Origin: Azospirillum sp. TSH64 | GTDB taxonomy: Bacteria > Pseudomonadota > Alphaproteobacteria > Azospirillales > Azospirillaceae | DNA: 64,000 nucleotides | Direction of reading: 5' to 3' | Assembly (NCBI RefSeq): GCF_003116035.1 | Contig: NZ_LGQW01000015.1 | Coordinates: forward strand, 2,206,902 to 2,270,901 | The notes under the pieces: generated by a model | What the model was told of the DNA's origin: nothing | Seen by the model: the letters and a program-made list of their open reading frames with translations, nothing else | Databases searched by the model: none | Translations under genes and position numbers: made by a program | Shown: positions 53,416 to 62,240 of the stretch, piece after piece | How the letters are laid out: each line of letters begins with the position of its first letter | Position numbering within the stretch: the first letter of the stretch is position 1

Positions 53416-53640
53416 ATGCCGACCTTGTGGACGGCGTTGCGGAGCCGTTGGCTCGATTCCGGGCTATCCTCGGGACCGGGCCGATTGTGCGACCATTTGC
53501 GGCGCGACATCGGATTGACGGACGGCGACGTTGGGGACGGCGAAGAGCCTCCACTCGCCTGCCGTCTTCCGCCTTTTCACATCCGCGATCGGAACCTATC
53601 GGACGCGCGGACATTTTTGACCTTGCAACCGTATCGCTGA
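53416..53640 (+). CDS. DUF1127-like small protein
   Basis: 74 residues: WTALRSRWLDSGLSSGPGRL then LCDHLRRDIGLTDGDVGDGE resembles the DUF1127 core (L..LdD..L.DIGL.R.D), small Arg-rich proteins linked to phosphate and RNA metabolism in alphaproteobacteria. AGGAG lies seven bases ahead of ATG 53416. The tail is longer than in standard members. Confidence 0.6.
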   Translation: MPTLWTALRSRWLDSGLSSGPGRLCDHLRRDIGLTDGDVGDGEEPPLACRLPPFHIRDRNLSDARTFLTLQPYR

Positions 53641-53701
53641 CCGGCGATACCGGATCCGCCGGTCTCTCACGCCGGCATCACTCAACCCCTGGAGAGTTTC
53701 G

Positions 53702-53902
53702 ATGAAAGCCATCGTAGCCACTGCCTGGACTCGCCGATCGGGCGACCCGGCCATCATCGCCGCCAATTGGGCCGCCCATATGGCCGCCACTCAAGCCCAG
53801 CCGGCCCGCCTTCTTCCCGCAGCCTTCGAACGTGAATTCCGGATATCGAGAGGATCCCATGTGTGTCTTTCTGGGTTTTTGCGGTCACCGTCTCTTCGTT
53901 GA
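53702..53902 (+). CDS. Possible small protein (66 aa), doubtful
   Basis: MKAIVATAWTRRSGDPAIIA and an Ala-rich middle follow GGAGAG six bases before ATG 53702, which argues for translation. But the last 14 codons overlap the next small gene in another frame and look non-coding, so it could be a frameshifted or spurious frame. Confidence 0.32.
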   Translation: MKAIVATAWTRRSGDPAIIAANWAAHMAATQAQPARLLPAAFEREFRISRGSHVCLSGFLRSPSLR

Positions 53903-54035
53903 ACACGCCCGCTGGGCATCGCCGGCCGGGTCCTTCGACCTGAGGCGTGAAAACGGGGAAGTCATCCTATGGCTTGGACGCCTGAACATCATCTACACAC
54001 CGGCCCGTTGGGGACCACCCTCCCGCGCTGCATAG
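53859..54035 (+). CDS. Small hypothetical protein (58 aa)
   Basis: Begins MCVFLGFCGHRLFVEHARWA and ends in a strand-rich segment (GEVILWLGRLNIIYTP) that looks like real protein. GAGAGG lies six bases ahead of ATG 53859. No family recognised. It is 26 bases upstream of the MarR-type gene, possibly co-transcribed with it. Confidence 0.5.
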   Translation: MCVFLGFCGHRLFVEHARWASPAGSFDLRRENGEVILWLGRLNIIYTPARWGPPSRAA

Positions 54036-54061
54036 CGCGCGGCGTCGCGGAGACCTGCTGA

Positions 54062-54436
54062 ATGCCGGCCCGCGTTCGTCATGACGAGGTCCTTACCGTC
54101 GTCCAGGTGCTTGAGGCGTTCCGCAAGCTCGACCCCGACCTGCCCATCCAGTATGCGCTGAGTTTCATGACCATCGCGCAGAGCGAAGGCATCTCAATCG
54201 GCGAACTGGCGGAACGCCTGGGCATCGCCCAATCCTCCGCGTCGCGCAACGTCGCGGCGCTCAGCCGCTGGCACAGCTTCGGCAAGGCCGGCCTCGATCT
54301 GGTGCAGGCGCAGGAAGATCCGCGCGAACGCCGCCGCAAGATCGTCACCCTGACCGACAAGGGCCGTGAGTTCCTGGACGCGCTGCGCGCCATCGTGAAC
54401 CCGCCCGAGCAGCGCCGTCCCGCCAGGACGGCCTGA
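54062..54436 (+). CDS. MarR-type winged-helix regulator
   Basis: 124 residues: a winged HTH (ISIGELAERLGIAQSSASRN, VAALSRWHS) and a wing with DPRERRRKIVTLTDKGREFL, the classic MarR signature. The usual long dimerisation helices are shortened. It is the last gene of a cluster of small genes (53416-54436) and might autoregulate it. Confidence 0.85.
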   Translation: MPARVRHDEVLTVVQVLEAFRKLDPDLPIQYALSFMTIAQSEGISIGELAERLGIAQSSASRNVAALSRWHSFGKAGLDLVQAQEDPRERRRKIVTLTDKGREFLDALRAIVNPPEQRRPARTA

Positions 54437-54443
54437 TCCTTAC

Positions 54444-55118
54444 CTACGCGATCCCGTCCAGCGCCCGGCGCAGCATGCCGACCAATGTGCGGGCCGCCAG
54501 TTCCTGCCGATCCAGGCTCAGACCGCCGAAACGGCGCAGCACCGCCGCGCGCTCCGGCAGCGGCGGCATGTGGAAGAAGCCGTAGGGCACGTCCAGGCCG
54601 GCGCTCTCGATGATATGGCGCGCCCGGTAGAACAGATGGTTGCCGAGGAAGCCGCCGGAGAAATCGCCGAAGGTCACCGGCAGGCCGGCCATCGACAATT
54701 CCCGCATCACCCGCGGCACCGGCAGGGTGCTGCCATAGGCGGTCGGCCCGTCGGGCACGATGTCGGCATGGTCCCGCACCGTGCCGGCTGCGTCCGGCAT
54801 CGGGCTTTCGTCGCGGTTCCAGGCCAGCCGTTCCAGCCGGATGTAATCGCTGGAGTCCAGATAGGCGAAGCCGAGCGCAGCCAGCGGCCGGTGTTCCGCC
54901 AGCAGCGCGGCGAAGGCCTCGCCGCAGGTGTCATACAGGGGGGGCAGGGTGGCGGTGACGACCCCCGGTTCTCCCGCCAGCCGCTCCATCAGCAGGGCGG
55001 TCGGATCGGCCGTCCAGGGATGGTCGGTGGGGGGATGGTCGGCGGCTGAAGGATCCGCTTCGCCGTCCGGGATCGTCCCGAACGGTGCGAAGCCGGTGAT
55101 CAGGATGGGGGCCGTCAC
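54444..55118 (-). CDS. Pyroglutamyl-peptidase-I-like protein lacking catalytic Cys
   Basis: 224 residues with the peptidase C15 fold: ILITGFAPFGTIPDGEADPS, ERLAWNRDESPMPDAAG (catalytic-type Glu96) and 'YGFFHMPPLPE' (His183). The nucleophile site, normally 'GTYVCNH', reads SGGFLGNHLFY, with Gly159 (codon GGC; Cys would be TGC). So the Cys-Glu-His triad is broken and peptidase activity is unlikely. It lies 13 bases downstream of trpS. Confidence 0.82.
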   Translation of the reverse strand: MTAPILITGFAPFGTIPDGEADPSAADHPPTDHPWTADPTALLMERLAGEPGVVTATLPPLYDTCGEAFAALLAEHRPLAALGFAYLDSSDYIRLERLAWNRDESPMPDAAGTVRDHADIVPDGPTAYGSTLPVPRVMRELSMAGLPVTFGDFSGGFLGNHLFYRARHIIESAGLDVPYGFFHMPPLPERAAVLRRFGGLSLDRQELAARTLVGMLRRALDGIA

Positions 55119-55131
55119 GGGCAGGCTATCC

Positions 55132-56130
55132 TTACGGCCGCAGCAGGCCGATGATGTCCTTCACGTCGTTCAGGTTCTTTTCCGCAATCGCGGCGGCGCG
55201 CTCGCCGCCCTTCTTCAGCAGCCGGTCGATCTCAGCCTTGTCGGCCAGCAGCTCCTTCATGCGGGTGGTGATCGGCGCCAGCTTGTCCACCGACAGGTCG
55301 ACCAGCGACTTCTTGAAGTCGGAGAATTGGGACCCGGCGAACTGGGCCAGAACCTGCTCGCGCGACTGGCCGGCCAGCGCACCATAGATGGTGACGAGGT
55401 TGTCGGCCTCCGGACGGGCCTCCAGCTCGGTCACGGTTTCCGGCAGCGGTTCCGGATCGGTCTTCGCCTTGCGGATCTTCTGCGCGATGGTGTCGGCATC
55501 GTCGGTCATGTTGATGCGCGAATATTCGGACTCGTCCGACTTCGACATCTTCTTCTTGCCGTCGCGCAGGCTCATCACCCGCGTCGCCTCGCCAAGGATC
55601 TGTGGCTCGGGCAGCGGGAAGTATTCGGTCTCATAGCGGCGGTTGAAGGCGCCGGCGATGTCGCGCGCCAGTTCCAGATGCTGCTTCTGGTCCTCGCCCA
55701 CCGGCACATGGGTGGCCTTGTACAGCAGGATGTCGGCGGCCATCAGCGTCGGGTAGGCATAGAGGCCAAGGTTGGCCATGTCCTTCTGCTTGCCGGCCTT
55801 TTCCTTGAACTGCGTCATGCGGTTCAGCCAGCCCAGCGGCGTGTGGCAGGACAGGATCCAGCCCAGCTCGGCATGGCCGGACACCACCGACTGGTTGAAC
55901 AGGATGTTCTTGTCCGGGTCGATGCCGGCGGCGATGTAGGCCGCGGCGACCTCGCGGATGTTGTTGCGCAGAACCTCCGGGTCCTGGTCGATGGTCAGCG
56001 CGTGCAGGTCGACGACGCAGAAGATGCACTCGTAGCTGTTCTGCAGATCCACCCAGTTGCGCAGCGCCCCCAGATAGTTGCCGAGGTGAAGCTGCCGGGT
56101 CGGCTGCATGCCGGAGAAAATGCGGTTCAC
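55132..56130 (-). CDS. trpS: Tryptophanyl-tRNA synthetase
   Basis: 332 residues: [20 protein letters not shown] (HIGH equivalent HLGN), 'DLHALT', '[20 protein letters not shown]' and [14 protein letters not shown] (KMSKS). Charges tRNA-Trp in the cytosol. GTG 56130 is chosen because homologues start at NRIFSG; the frame stays open upstream with no protein-like sequence. The stop lies in TATCCTTAC, one of the recurring motifs. Confidence 0.95.
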   Translation of the reverse strand: MNRIFSGMQPTRQLHLGNYLGALRNWVDLQNSYECIFCVVDLHALTIDQDPEVLRNNIREVAAAYIAAGIDPDKNILFNQSVVSGHAELGWILSCHTPLGWLNRMTQFKEKAGKQKDMANLGLYAYPTLMAADILLYKATHVPVGEDQKQHLELARDIAGAFNRRYETEYFPLPEPQILGEATRVMSLRDGKKKMSKSDESEYSRINMTDDADTIAQKIRKAKTDPEPLPETVTELEARPEADNLVTIYGALAGQSREQVLAQFAGSQFSDFKKSLVDLSVDKLAPITTRMKELLADKAEIDRLLKKGGERAAAIAEKNLNDVKDIIGLLRP

Positions 56131-56234
56131 GGGTGGTCTCGCTCGAAAACTCTGGGAGGCGGCAGTTATCGCCCCCCGAAGTCCGCCGGTCAAGGCACGG
56201 CGCGCCGCAGCCAGGCACGCCGTCGGGCCCGCTT

Positions 56235-56603
56235 TCAGGCCAGCTGTTGGGCGATGGAGCGGGTCATCGGCGTCTCGACATCGCCGGTGTGCTTCGTCGT
56301 CACCGTTTCGATCAGCAGAATACAGCATTCCTCGTCGGCGACCGGATTGTGCATCACTCCACGTGGGATCACGCACAGTTCGCCCGGTGACAGCAGCGTC
56401 TCGTTGCCATCCTCGAACTGGATGCGCAGCCGGCCGCGGATGACTTGGAAGAGTTCATCCTCATCATCGTGGCGGTGCCAGACGAACTCGCCCTTCAACT
56501 TGGCAACCTTCACATACTGGTCGTTCACCCGCGCGATCACTTTGGGCGACCAGTGATCGGTCAGGGCGTCGAGTGCGGCGTCGATGTTGAGGGCAGGGAT
56601 CAT
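56235..56603 (-). CDS. Cupin-domain protein
   Basis: 122-residue single cupin: motif 1 [20 protein letters not shown] (His, His, Glu ligands) and motif 2 '[17 protein letters not shown]' (His). Homologues are small uncharacterised cupins. Divergent from the LysR gene across about 100 bases, so probably its target. Confidence 0.88.
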   Translation of the reverse strand: MIPALNIDAALDALTDHWSPKVIARVNDQYVKVAKLKGEFVWHRHDDEDELFQVIRGRLRIQFEDGNETLLSPGELCVIPRGVMHNPVADEECCILLIETVTTKHTGDVETPMTRSIAQQLA

Positions 56604-56710
56604 CGGAACGTCATCTCCGGTCGTGGTGCGGATGAACCGGAATAGCGTTTAACCGATCTCTTTGGTAACTAATAGTGGAGATGGAGATCATTAGTGTTCA
56701 TAATGCCGTC

Positions 56711-57580
56711 ATGCCCAGGAATCTCGACACGACCCTGCTGCGCAGCTTTGCCGTGGTCGCAGACCACGCCAGCATGACGGCGGCGGCCCAGAACCTGAAC
56801 CTGACGCAGGGGGCGGTCAGCCAGCAGATTGCCCGGCTTGAAGCGCTGGCCGGCGGCCCCCTGTTCATCCGTGACCGCGGCGGATTGCGCCCGACCGCAT
56901 TGGGGGAGCGTTTGCTGGGGAAATCCCGGCGGTTGCTGGCGCTGAACGACGAGATTTGGGCAGACATCACCGGCGGCGCCATCGACGGGCCGGTGCGGAT
57001 CGGTGTTCCCTACGACCTTGTCGCTCCCTGCATCGCCCCAATGCTGCGGAGTTTCACCGCTGCCTTTCCGAAGGTCGAGCTGACGCTGATCTGCGGATCG
57101 TCCCCCGAACTGGCGGGCCGCATCGGCGATGGTGATCTCGACCTTGCGCTGGTCGAGGAGCCGGTGGAGGCGGCGCAGGGCGAGCATCTGCTGATCGACC
57201 GTCTGGTCTGGGTTGGTGCGCGCGGCGGCAATGCTTATGCCGCGACCCCGCTGCCATTGTCGCTGGTGGTGGAAACCTGCGTCTTCCGGCCGGCGGTGAT
57301 GGCGGCGCTGCGCCGACAGGGGCGGGATTGGCGCAGCATGTTCGAGAATGGCGGGCTGGACGCCACCTTCGCCACCGTGCGGATGGATCTCGCGGTCTCG
57401 GCCTGGCTGGCCTTCACCGTGCCGCCCGACTTGGAAATCCTGCCGGCGGACAGCGGTCTTCCCGACCTGCCGTCCTTCGCCGTCACGCTGCATCGGCCGG
57501 TCCGCACGCCCTCGCTGGCGGCGGCGGAACTGGCCCGGCAAATCCGCGACGCCTTCGCCCGGTTCAAGCGGACGGGCTGA
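56711..57580 (+). CDS. LysR-family transcriptional regulator
   Basis: 289 residues. N-terminal HTH LDTTLLRSFAVVADHASMTA and LNLTQGAVSQQIARLEALAG is textbook LysR; the effector domain (about 95-285) includes 'VRIGVPYDLVAPCIAPML'. ATG 56711 fits the family start (PRNLDTTLLRSF). CTAAT (56669-56673) and ATTAG (56690-56694) in the divergent region could be part of its operator, though I rate that weak. Likely regulates the cupin gene and itself. Confidence 0.92.
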   Translation: MPRNLDTTLLRSFAVVADHASMTAAAQNLNLTQGAVSQQIARLEALAGGPLFIRDRGGLRPTALGERLLGKSRRLLALNDEIWADITGGAIDGPVRIGVPYDLVAPCIAPMLRSFTAAFPKVELTLICGSSPELAGRIGDGDLDLALVEEPVEAAQGEHLLIDRLVWVGARGGNAYAATPLPLSLVVETCVFRPAVMAALRRQGRDWRSMFENGGLDATFATVRMDLAVSAWLAFTVPPDLEILPADSGLPDLPSFAVTLHRPVRTPSLAAAELARQIRDAFARFKRTG

Positions 57581-57652
57581 CCGGTCCCACGGCCTAGCCC
57601 GCCCGTTTGACCCGGTGGCGCCCTATCCTTACTTCCCCGCGCGCCGCAGTCC

Positions 57653-58600
57653 TTATTTTGCCGCGCGGCGGCGCTCGATGGCATCCCACAGCAGGGCTTC
57701 CAGCTGAACGCCGTTCAGACGGTTGATCTCCTGGATGCCGGTGGGGGAGGTGACGTTGATCTCGGTCATATAGTCGCCGATCACGTCGATGCCGACGAAG
57801 ACCAGACCCTTCTCGCGCAGCACCGGGCCGATGGCGTCGCACATCTCGCGCTCGCGCGCGGTCAGCTCGGTCTTTTTGGCGCTGCCGCCGGCATGGAAAT
57901 TGGCGCGGGCCTCGCCCTCCAGCGGCATGCGGCTGACAGCACCAGCCGGCTCGCCGTCGACCAGGATGATGCGCTTGTCGCCCTGGCGGATTTCCGGAAG
58001 GTAGCGCTGGACAATCACCGGCTCGCGGTAGAGCTGGGTGAACATCTCCAGCAGGGAGCCGAGATTCTCGTCGTCCGGCTTCAGGTGGAAGACGCCGGCG
58101 CCGCCGTTGCCGAACAGCGGCTTGACGATGATGTCCTTGTGCTCGGCCCGGAAGTCCAGGATGGCCTGCTTGTCGCTGGTGATCAGCGTCGGCGGCATCA
58201 GGTCGGGGAATTTGGTGATGAACAGCTTTTCCGGCGCGTTGCGGACCTCGGCCGGGTCGTTGACGACCAGAACCTTGGGTTGCACATGCTCCAGCAGGTG
58301 GGTGGAGGTGATGTAGGCCATGTCGAAGGGCGGGTCCTGCCGCAGCAGGATGACGTCCATCGTCGACAGGTCGGTCATAACCGGCTCGCCCAGCGTGTAG
58401 TGGGCGCCGCGCTGGCGCACCACCGTCATTTCGCGCACGCGGGCGGTCAGGCGGTTGCCGGTCAGGATCAGGTCGCGCGGGTGGTAGTGGTACAGGCGAT
58501 GGCCGCGCTTCTGCGCCTCCAGCGCCATCATGAAGCTGGAGTCGGTGTCGATGTTGATCGACTCGATGGGGTCCATCTGGAAGGCGACGGCGAGGCTCAT
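57653..58600 (-). CDS. gshB: Glutathione synthase
   Basis: 315 residues. '[20 protein letters not shown]', '[20 protein letters not shown]', ATP-grasp loops [14 protein letters not shown] and [17 protein letters not shown], and [20 protein letters not shown] are diagnostic of GshB, which joins gamma-glutamylcysteine and glycine. It heads downstream of the SirB1-type gene in the leftward cluster. The stop is followed by the TATCCTTAC motif. Confidence 0.97.
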   Translation of the reverse strand: MSLAVAFQMDPIESINIDTDSSFMMALEAQKRGHRLYHYHPRDLILTGNRLTARVREMTVVRQRGAHYTLGEPVMTDLSTMDVILLRQDPPFDMAYITSTHLLEHVQPKVLVVNDPAEVRNAPEKLFITKFPDLMPPTLITSDKQAILDFRAEHKDIIVKPLFGNGGAGVFHLKPDDENLGSLLEMFTQLYREPVIVQRYLPEIRQGDKRIILVDGEPAGAVSRMPLEGEARANFHAGGSAKKTELTAREREMCDAIGPVLREKGLVFVGIDVIGDYMTEINVTSPTGIQEINRLNGVQLEALLWDAIERRRAAK

Positions 58601-58622
58601 GACGGGTCCCTCTGGAACGGGG

Positions 58623-59468
58623 TCAGTTCAGGCGGTTCTTCAGTTGCTGGATCAGCGAGGCGGTCTGGTGCCGGTGATGGTCGTCACCGGTCAGGGCCAT
58701 GAAGGTTTCCAACGCGGTGATGGCGTCCTTCAGATTGCCGGCATGGGCTTCCAGAAGGCCGGTCTCGCGCCACAGCGCCGGCTCGTGCGGGGCGAACAGG
58801 CGCATCGCCTCCAGCACCTCCAGCGCCTTCGGCACATCGTGCGCCGACAGGTGGCGCAGCTTGATGTTGTTTTGCAGGCGCAGCAGCACGTCGCGGTTCG
58901 ACACCGGCTGGTAATGGCCGGGTTCCAGCTCGGCGGCGCTGCCGGCGGTGGCCTTCAGCAGGTCGCGCAGGTCGACGACGCTGCGGGTCTGCCCCTCGTT
59001 GAAGGGATCAAGGATGGCGCGGGCGCCGTCCTTCTCGATGCGGACCAGGAAATGGCCGGGGAAATTCAGCCCGACCATCGGCCAGCCCTGCGAGCGGGCG
59101 GCATGCATGTAGAGGATGCCGAGCGCCACCGGCAGGCCGCGCCGGCGGTCGACCACCCGCAGCAGGTTGGCGTTCTGCAGGTCGTCGTAGGTGTCGTGGT
59201 CGCCGGAATAGCCGTGGCGCTCGCCGATCACGGCGTGCAGATGGGCGATGCGCGCTTCCAGGCTATCGCCCGCGGCCTTGTCCTCTGCCGCGACGCGGGC
59301 GGCCAGATCCTCGACGATGGCGCGGATATGGGCGCGGTAGGGGGCGAGGTCGGCGCTCGGCAACTCCAGCGCGCCCAGAGCCAGGGCGGCTTCGGCCAGA
59401 TCGATCTCGTCGTCCGGCTGGTCGCCGATGCGGCGCAGGATTTCGCGGGCTTCCGCGCTGTTGCTCAA
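58623..59468 (-). CDS. SirB1/transglutaminase-like tetratricopeptide protein
   Basis: 281 residues. The transglutaminase-like domain of the SirB1 family shows '[20 protein letters not shown]', [20 protein letters not shown], and [15 protein letters not shown]; the C-terminal third is TPR-like. Function unknown. TTG 59468 is the start: GGGG nine bases upstream and no ATG nearby. It lies between YraN and gshB in a conserved order. Confidence 0.88.
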   Translation of the reverse strand: MSNSAEAREILRRIGDQPDDEIDLAEAALALGALELPSADLAPYRAHIRAIVEDLAARVAAEDKAAGDSLEARIAHLHAVIGERHGYSGDHDTYDDLQNANLLRVVDRRRGLPVALGILYMHAARSQGWPMVGLNFPGHFLVRIEKDGARAILDPFNEGQTRSVVDLRDLLKATAGSAAELEPGHYQPVSNRDVLLRLQNNIKLRHLSAHDVPKALEVLEAMRLFAPHEPALWRETGLLEAHAGNLKDAITALETFMALTGDDHHRHQTASLIQQLKNRLN

Positions 59469-59495
59469 GACTGTCGCCCCTTCAAATTTATCCCC

Positions 59496-59864
59496 TCACA
59501 GTCTCCAGGCATCGACCAGATGACGGGGCCAGGCCCAAGGGGTAACCAGCATCACGTCGAAGCGCAAGACATAGCCGGCATAGCGTGGGTTGGCGCCGAG
59601 GAAGGCATGGGCGGCGCGGGCGAGCCGGCCGCGCTGGCGGGCATTCAACGCTTCGTTGGCGGTGTCCCAGTCGCCGCGTGCCTTCACCTCGACGATGGCG
59701 ATGGTGCGGCCGCGTCTGGCGACGATGTCGATTTCGCCCATCGGCGTGCGCAGGCGGCTTGCCAGGATGCGGTAGCCGCGCAGCCGCAGCGACAGGCGGC
59801 ACAGCGCCTCCGCCCGGCGGCCCAGGCTTTCGGCCCGCAGGCGCCGCGCATCCAGGTCGGTCAT
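59496..59864 (-). CDS. YraN/UPF0102-family putative nuclease
   Basis: 122 residues: RRAEALCRLSLRLRGYRILA, SRLRTPMGEIDIVARRGRTI and AIVEVKARGDWDTANEA show the restriction-endonuclease-like core (Glu-Ile-Asp ... Glu-Val-Lys). Its ATG overlaps the rsmI stop (ATGA), the usual rsmI-yraN pair. Confidence 0.93.
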   Translation of the reverse strand: MTDLDARRLRAESLGRRAEALCRLSLRLRGYRILASRLRTPMGEIDIVARRGRTIAIVEVKARGDWDTANEALNARQRGRLARAAHAFLGANPRYAGYVLRFDVMLVTPWAWPRHLVDAWRL

Positions 59865-60766
59865 TTCGTCCTTTCCTCCCGCTGCAGTTCCAGCGCGCGG
59901 GCATAGACGGTGCGCTTGTGCTGGCCGGTGCGGGCGGCGACATCGGCGGCGGCATCGCGCACCGACAGGCGGGTCAGCGCCTCGCGCAGCAGGGCGTCGA
60001 CATCGGCTTCGCCCGGCGTCGCCTCCTCTCCCGGCGGGCCGATCACCAGCACGACCTCGCCACGCGGCGGGCCGGCCTCGGCATAATGGGCGGCCAGCTC
60101 GGGCAGGGTGCCGCGCCGCACCTCCTCGTACAGCTTGGTCAGTTCGCGGGCGACGGCGGCCTCGCGCGGGCCCAGGATGTCGGCGAGGTCGGCCAGCGAC
60201 TCCGGCAGGCGCTGCGGCGATTCGAAGAAGACCAGCGTGGCGGGCACGCCTTTCAGCTCACCGGCGGTGGCGCGCCGCGCACTGCTCTTGTTGGGCAGGA
60301 AGCCGGCGAACAGGAAGCGGTCGGTCGGCAGGCCGGACAGCACCAGGGCCACCAGCGGGGCCGATGCGCCGGGCAGGGTGGTCACCGCCACCCCCTCCGC
60401 CACGCACTCCCGCACCAGCTTGTAGCCGGGGTCGGAGACCAGCGGGGTGCCGGCGTCGGTGACCAGCGCGATGGCCTCGCCCTTTTTCATGCGGCCGATC
60501 AGGATCGGACGCATCTTTGCAGCGTTGTGCTCGTGGTAGGAGACGAAGGGGGTGTGGATGCCGTGGATGCCCATCAGCTTGGCGGTAACGCGCGTGTCCT
60601 CGCAGGCGATGGCGTCGGCCCGCTTCAGCGTGTCGAGCGCGCGCAGCGTGATGTCCGCGGCGTTTCCGATGGGGGTAGCGACGACATACAGCCCGCCCGC
60701 GAGTTTACTTGGCGCGGCGAGGGGGCTACCTTGAGCGCCACTTTCGGCCGGCTCGGTGGGGACCAT
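59861..60766 (-). CDS. rsmI: 16S rRNA (cytidine-2'-O)-methyltransferase RsmI
   Basis: 301 residues of the tetrapyrrole-methylase fold: GGLYVVATPIGNAADITLRA, 'IACEDTRVTAKLMGIHGI', ALVTDAGTPLVSDPGYKLVR and LPTDRFLFAGFLPNKSSAR. It methylates C1402 of 16S rRNA. ATG 60766 is chosen as the first start before the conserved domain without the Arg/Pro-rich upstream frame. It is divergent from the LpoA-like gene across only 56 bases. Confidence 0.94.
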   Translation of the reverse strand: MVPTEPAESGAQGSPLAAPSKLAGGLYVVATPIGNAADITLRALDTLKRADAIACEDTRVTAKLMGIHGIHTPFVSYHEHNAAKMRPILIGRMKKGEAIALVTDAGTPLVSDPGYKLVRECVAEGVAVTTLPGASAPLVALVLSGLPTDRFLFAGFLPNKSSARRATAGELKGVPATLVFFESPQRLPESLADLADILGPREAAVARELTKLYEEVRRGTLPELAAHYAEAGPPRGEVVLVIGPPGEEATPGEADVDALLREALTRLSVRDAAADVAARTGQHKRTVYARALELQREERTK

Positions 60767-60822
60767 GCCTTGGGTCTCGCCTTCGGTATCGGCGGCCGTT
60801 TCAGCAGATGTGGAGACGATTG

Positions 60823-62028
60823 GTGGCACGCTTGGCAACAGCTTTCTCACAGGGTCTGAAACGTCACGGCGTGGCAGCCTTGCTGGTCGCCGGCCTGTTG
60901 TCGGCCTGTTCGACTGTAAGCGCGCCGCCGCGGGTGGCACAAGCGCCGCAACCGGTCCCGGCTCCGGTGGCTCCCCTGCCGGAAGCGCAGGGCCCGATCA
61001 AGGTGGCCGTCCTGGTGCCGCTCAGCGGGCAGAGCGCCGCCATCGGGCAGGCCATGCTGGACTCCGCCCAGATGGCGCTGTTCGACATGGCCGGCGACCA
61101 GCTGCAGCTTCTGCCGCGCGACACCAAGGGCACGCCGGGCGGTGCGGCCGACGCTGCGCGCCAAGCGCTGGCCGAAGGCGCCCGCCTGATCATCGGCCCG
61201 CTGTTCGCCGCCGACGTTGCCGCGGTGCGGCCGATTGCCCAGAACGCCGGCGTCGACGTGCTGGCCTTCACCAACGATGCCACCCAGGCCGGCAACGGCA
61301 CCTATGTGCTGGGCTTCGTTCCGGCCGATCAGGTCAACCGCGTCGCCGGCTATGCCCGCTCGCGCGGGGCGACGCGCTTCACCGTACTGGCGCCGCGCTC
61401 GCCCTATGGCGATGCGGTGGTGAATGCCATGCAGCAGATCGCACCGAAGCTGGGCACTATGACCACGCAGGTCGAACGCTACGATCCGGCGGTCACCGAC
61501 CTGTCGGTTCCGGCCAAGCAGGTGGCGCAGGTGACGCCGCAGCCGCAGGCGGTGATGCTGGCCGAAGGCGGGCAGCGCGCCCAGGGCATCGCCCAGGCGC
61601 TGGCCGCCAACGGCGTGCAGCCGCAGCAGGTCAAGCTGCTGGGCACCGGCCTGTGGGACGACAGCTCGCAAGGGGCGCTGGGGCAGGAGCCGGCGCTGGT
61701 CGGCGCGCTCTATGCCGCCCCGGCCCCGCAGACCCGCGCCCGCTTCGAGTCGCAGTTCGAGCAGGTCTATGGCCGCAAGCCACCGCGCATCGCCACGCTG
61801 GCCTATGATGCCACCTCCATCGCCGCGGTGCTGACCCGCACCGGCGGTCCGGTGCCCTTCGACCGCATGGCGATGACAAACCCGAACGGCTTTGAGGGGC
61901 TGGACGGTCTGTTCCGCCTGCGCACCGACGGCTTGGTCGAACGCGGGCTGGCGGTGATGGAAATCACCCCGACCGGATCGCGCGTGGTCGATCCGGCTCC
62001 GCCGTCCTTCGAGATGCTGGGGCAGTAA
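60823..62028 (+). CDS. LpoA/YraM-like penicillin-binding protein activator lipoprotein
   Basis: 401 residues. The signal peptide ends in lipobox LLSAC, followed by a Pro-rich linker and a periplasmic-binding fold (IKVAVLVPLSGQSAAIGQAM, 'RLIIGPLFAADVAAVRPIAQ', 'YVLGFVPADQVNRVAGYARS'), as in LpoA, which activates the class A synthase PBP1A. GTG 60823 is preferred (GGAG seven bases upstream); ATG 60808 is five codons earlier without a binding site. Divergent from rsmI, a conserved arrangement. Confidence 0.9.
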   Translation: MARLATAFSQGLKRHGVAALLVAGLLSACSTVSAPPRVAQAPQPVPAPVAPLPEAQGPIKVAVLVPLSGQSAAIGQAMLDSAQMALFDMAGDQLQLLPRDTKGTPGGAADAARQALAEGARLIIGPLFAADVAAVRPIAQNAGVDVLAFTNDATQAGNGTYVLGFVPADQVNRVAGYARSRGATRFTVLAPRSPYGDAVVNAMQQIAPKLGTMTTQVERYDPAVTDLSVPAKQVAQVTPQPQAVMLAEGGQRAQGIAQALAANGVQPQQVKLLGTGLWDDSSQGALGQEPALVGALYAAPAPQTRARFESQFEQVYGRKPPRIATLAYDATSIAAVLTRTGGPVPFDRMAMTNPNGFEGLDGLFRLRTDGLVERGLAVMEITPTGSRVVDPAPPSFEMLGQ

Positions 62029-62068
62029 GGAAACACACTCTCTCCTTCGGGACGAGAGGGGGAAATTG

Positions 62069-62113
62069 AAAACGTTGCGGCCGTCATCGGGACGGACCGC
62101 GGCGTTTTCGTTT
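62069..62113 (+). terminator. Terminator after LpoA-like gene
   Basis: AAAACG-TT-GCGG (62069-62080) pairs with CCGC-GG-CGTTTT (62097-62108) with a two-base mismatch, followed by CGTTTCCC. It lies 41 bases beyond the stop. Confidence 0.55.
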
Positions 62114-62240
62114 CCCAGGTAAGGATACTCGGGGATCGTCGCCGTGCGTCTCCCTCACCCTGACCTTGCTCTCCAGGGGAGAGAGGGGAAAATCTCCAGG
62201 TGGGAGAGGGCCTGTTCGACGCTATCCTTACTTACGCCGC

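Noticed and set aside
62150..62215. Purine-rich GGGAGAGG/CTCTCC repeats after the LpoA-like gene
   Set aside because: Short imperfect palindromes of the type common between GC-rich genes; no consistent structure beyond the terminator already listed.
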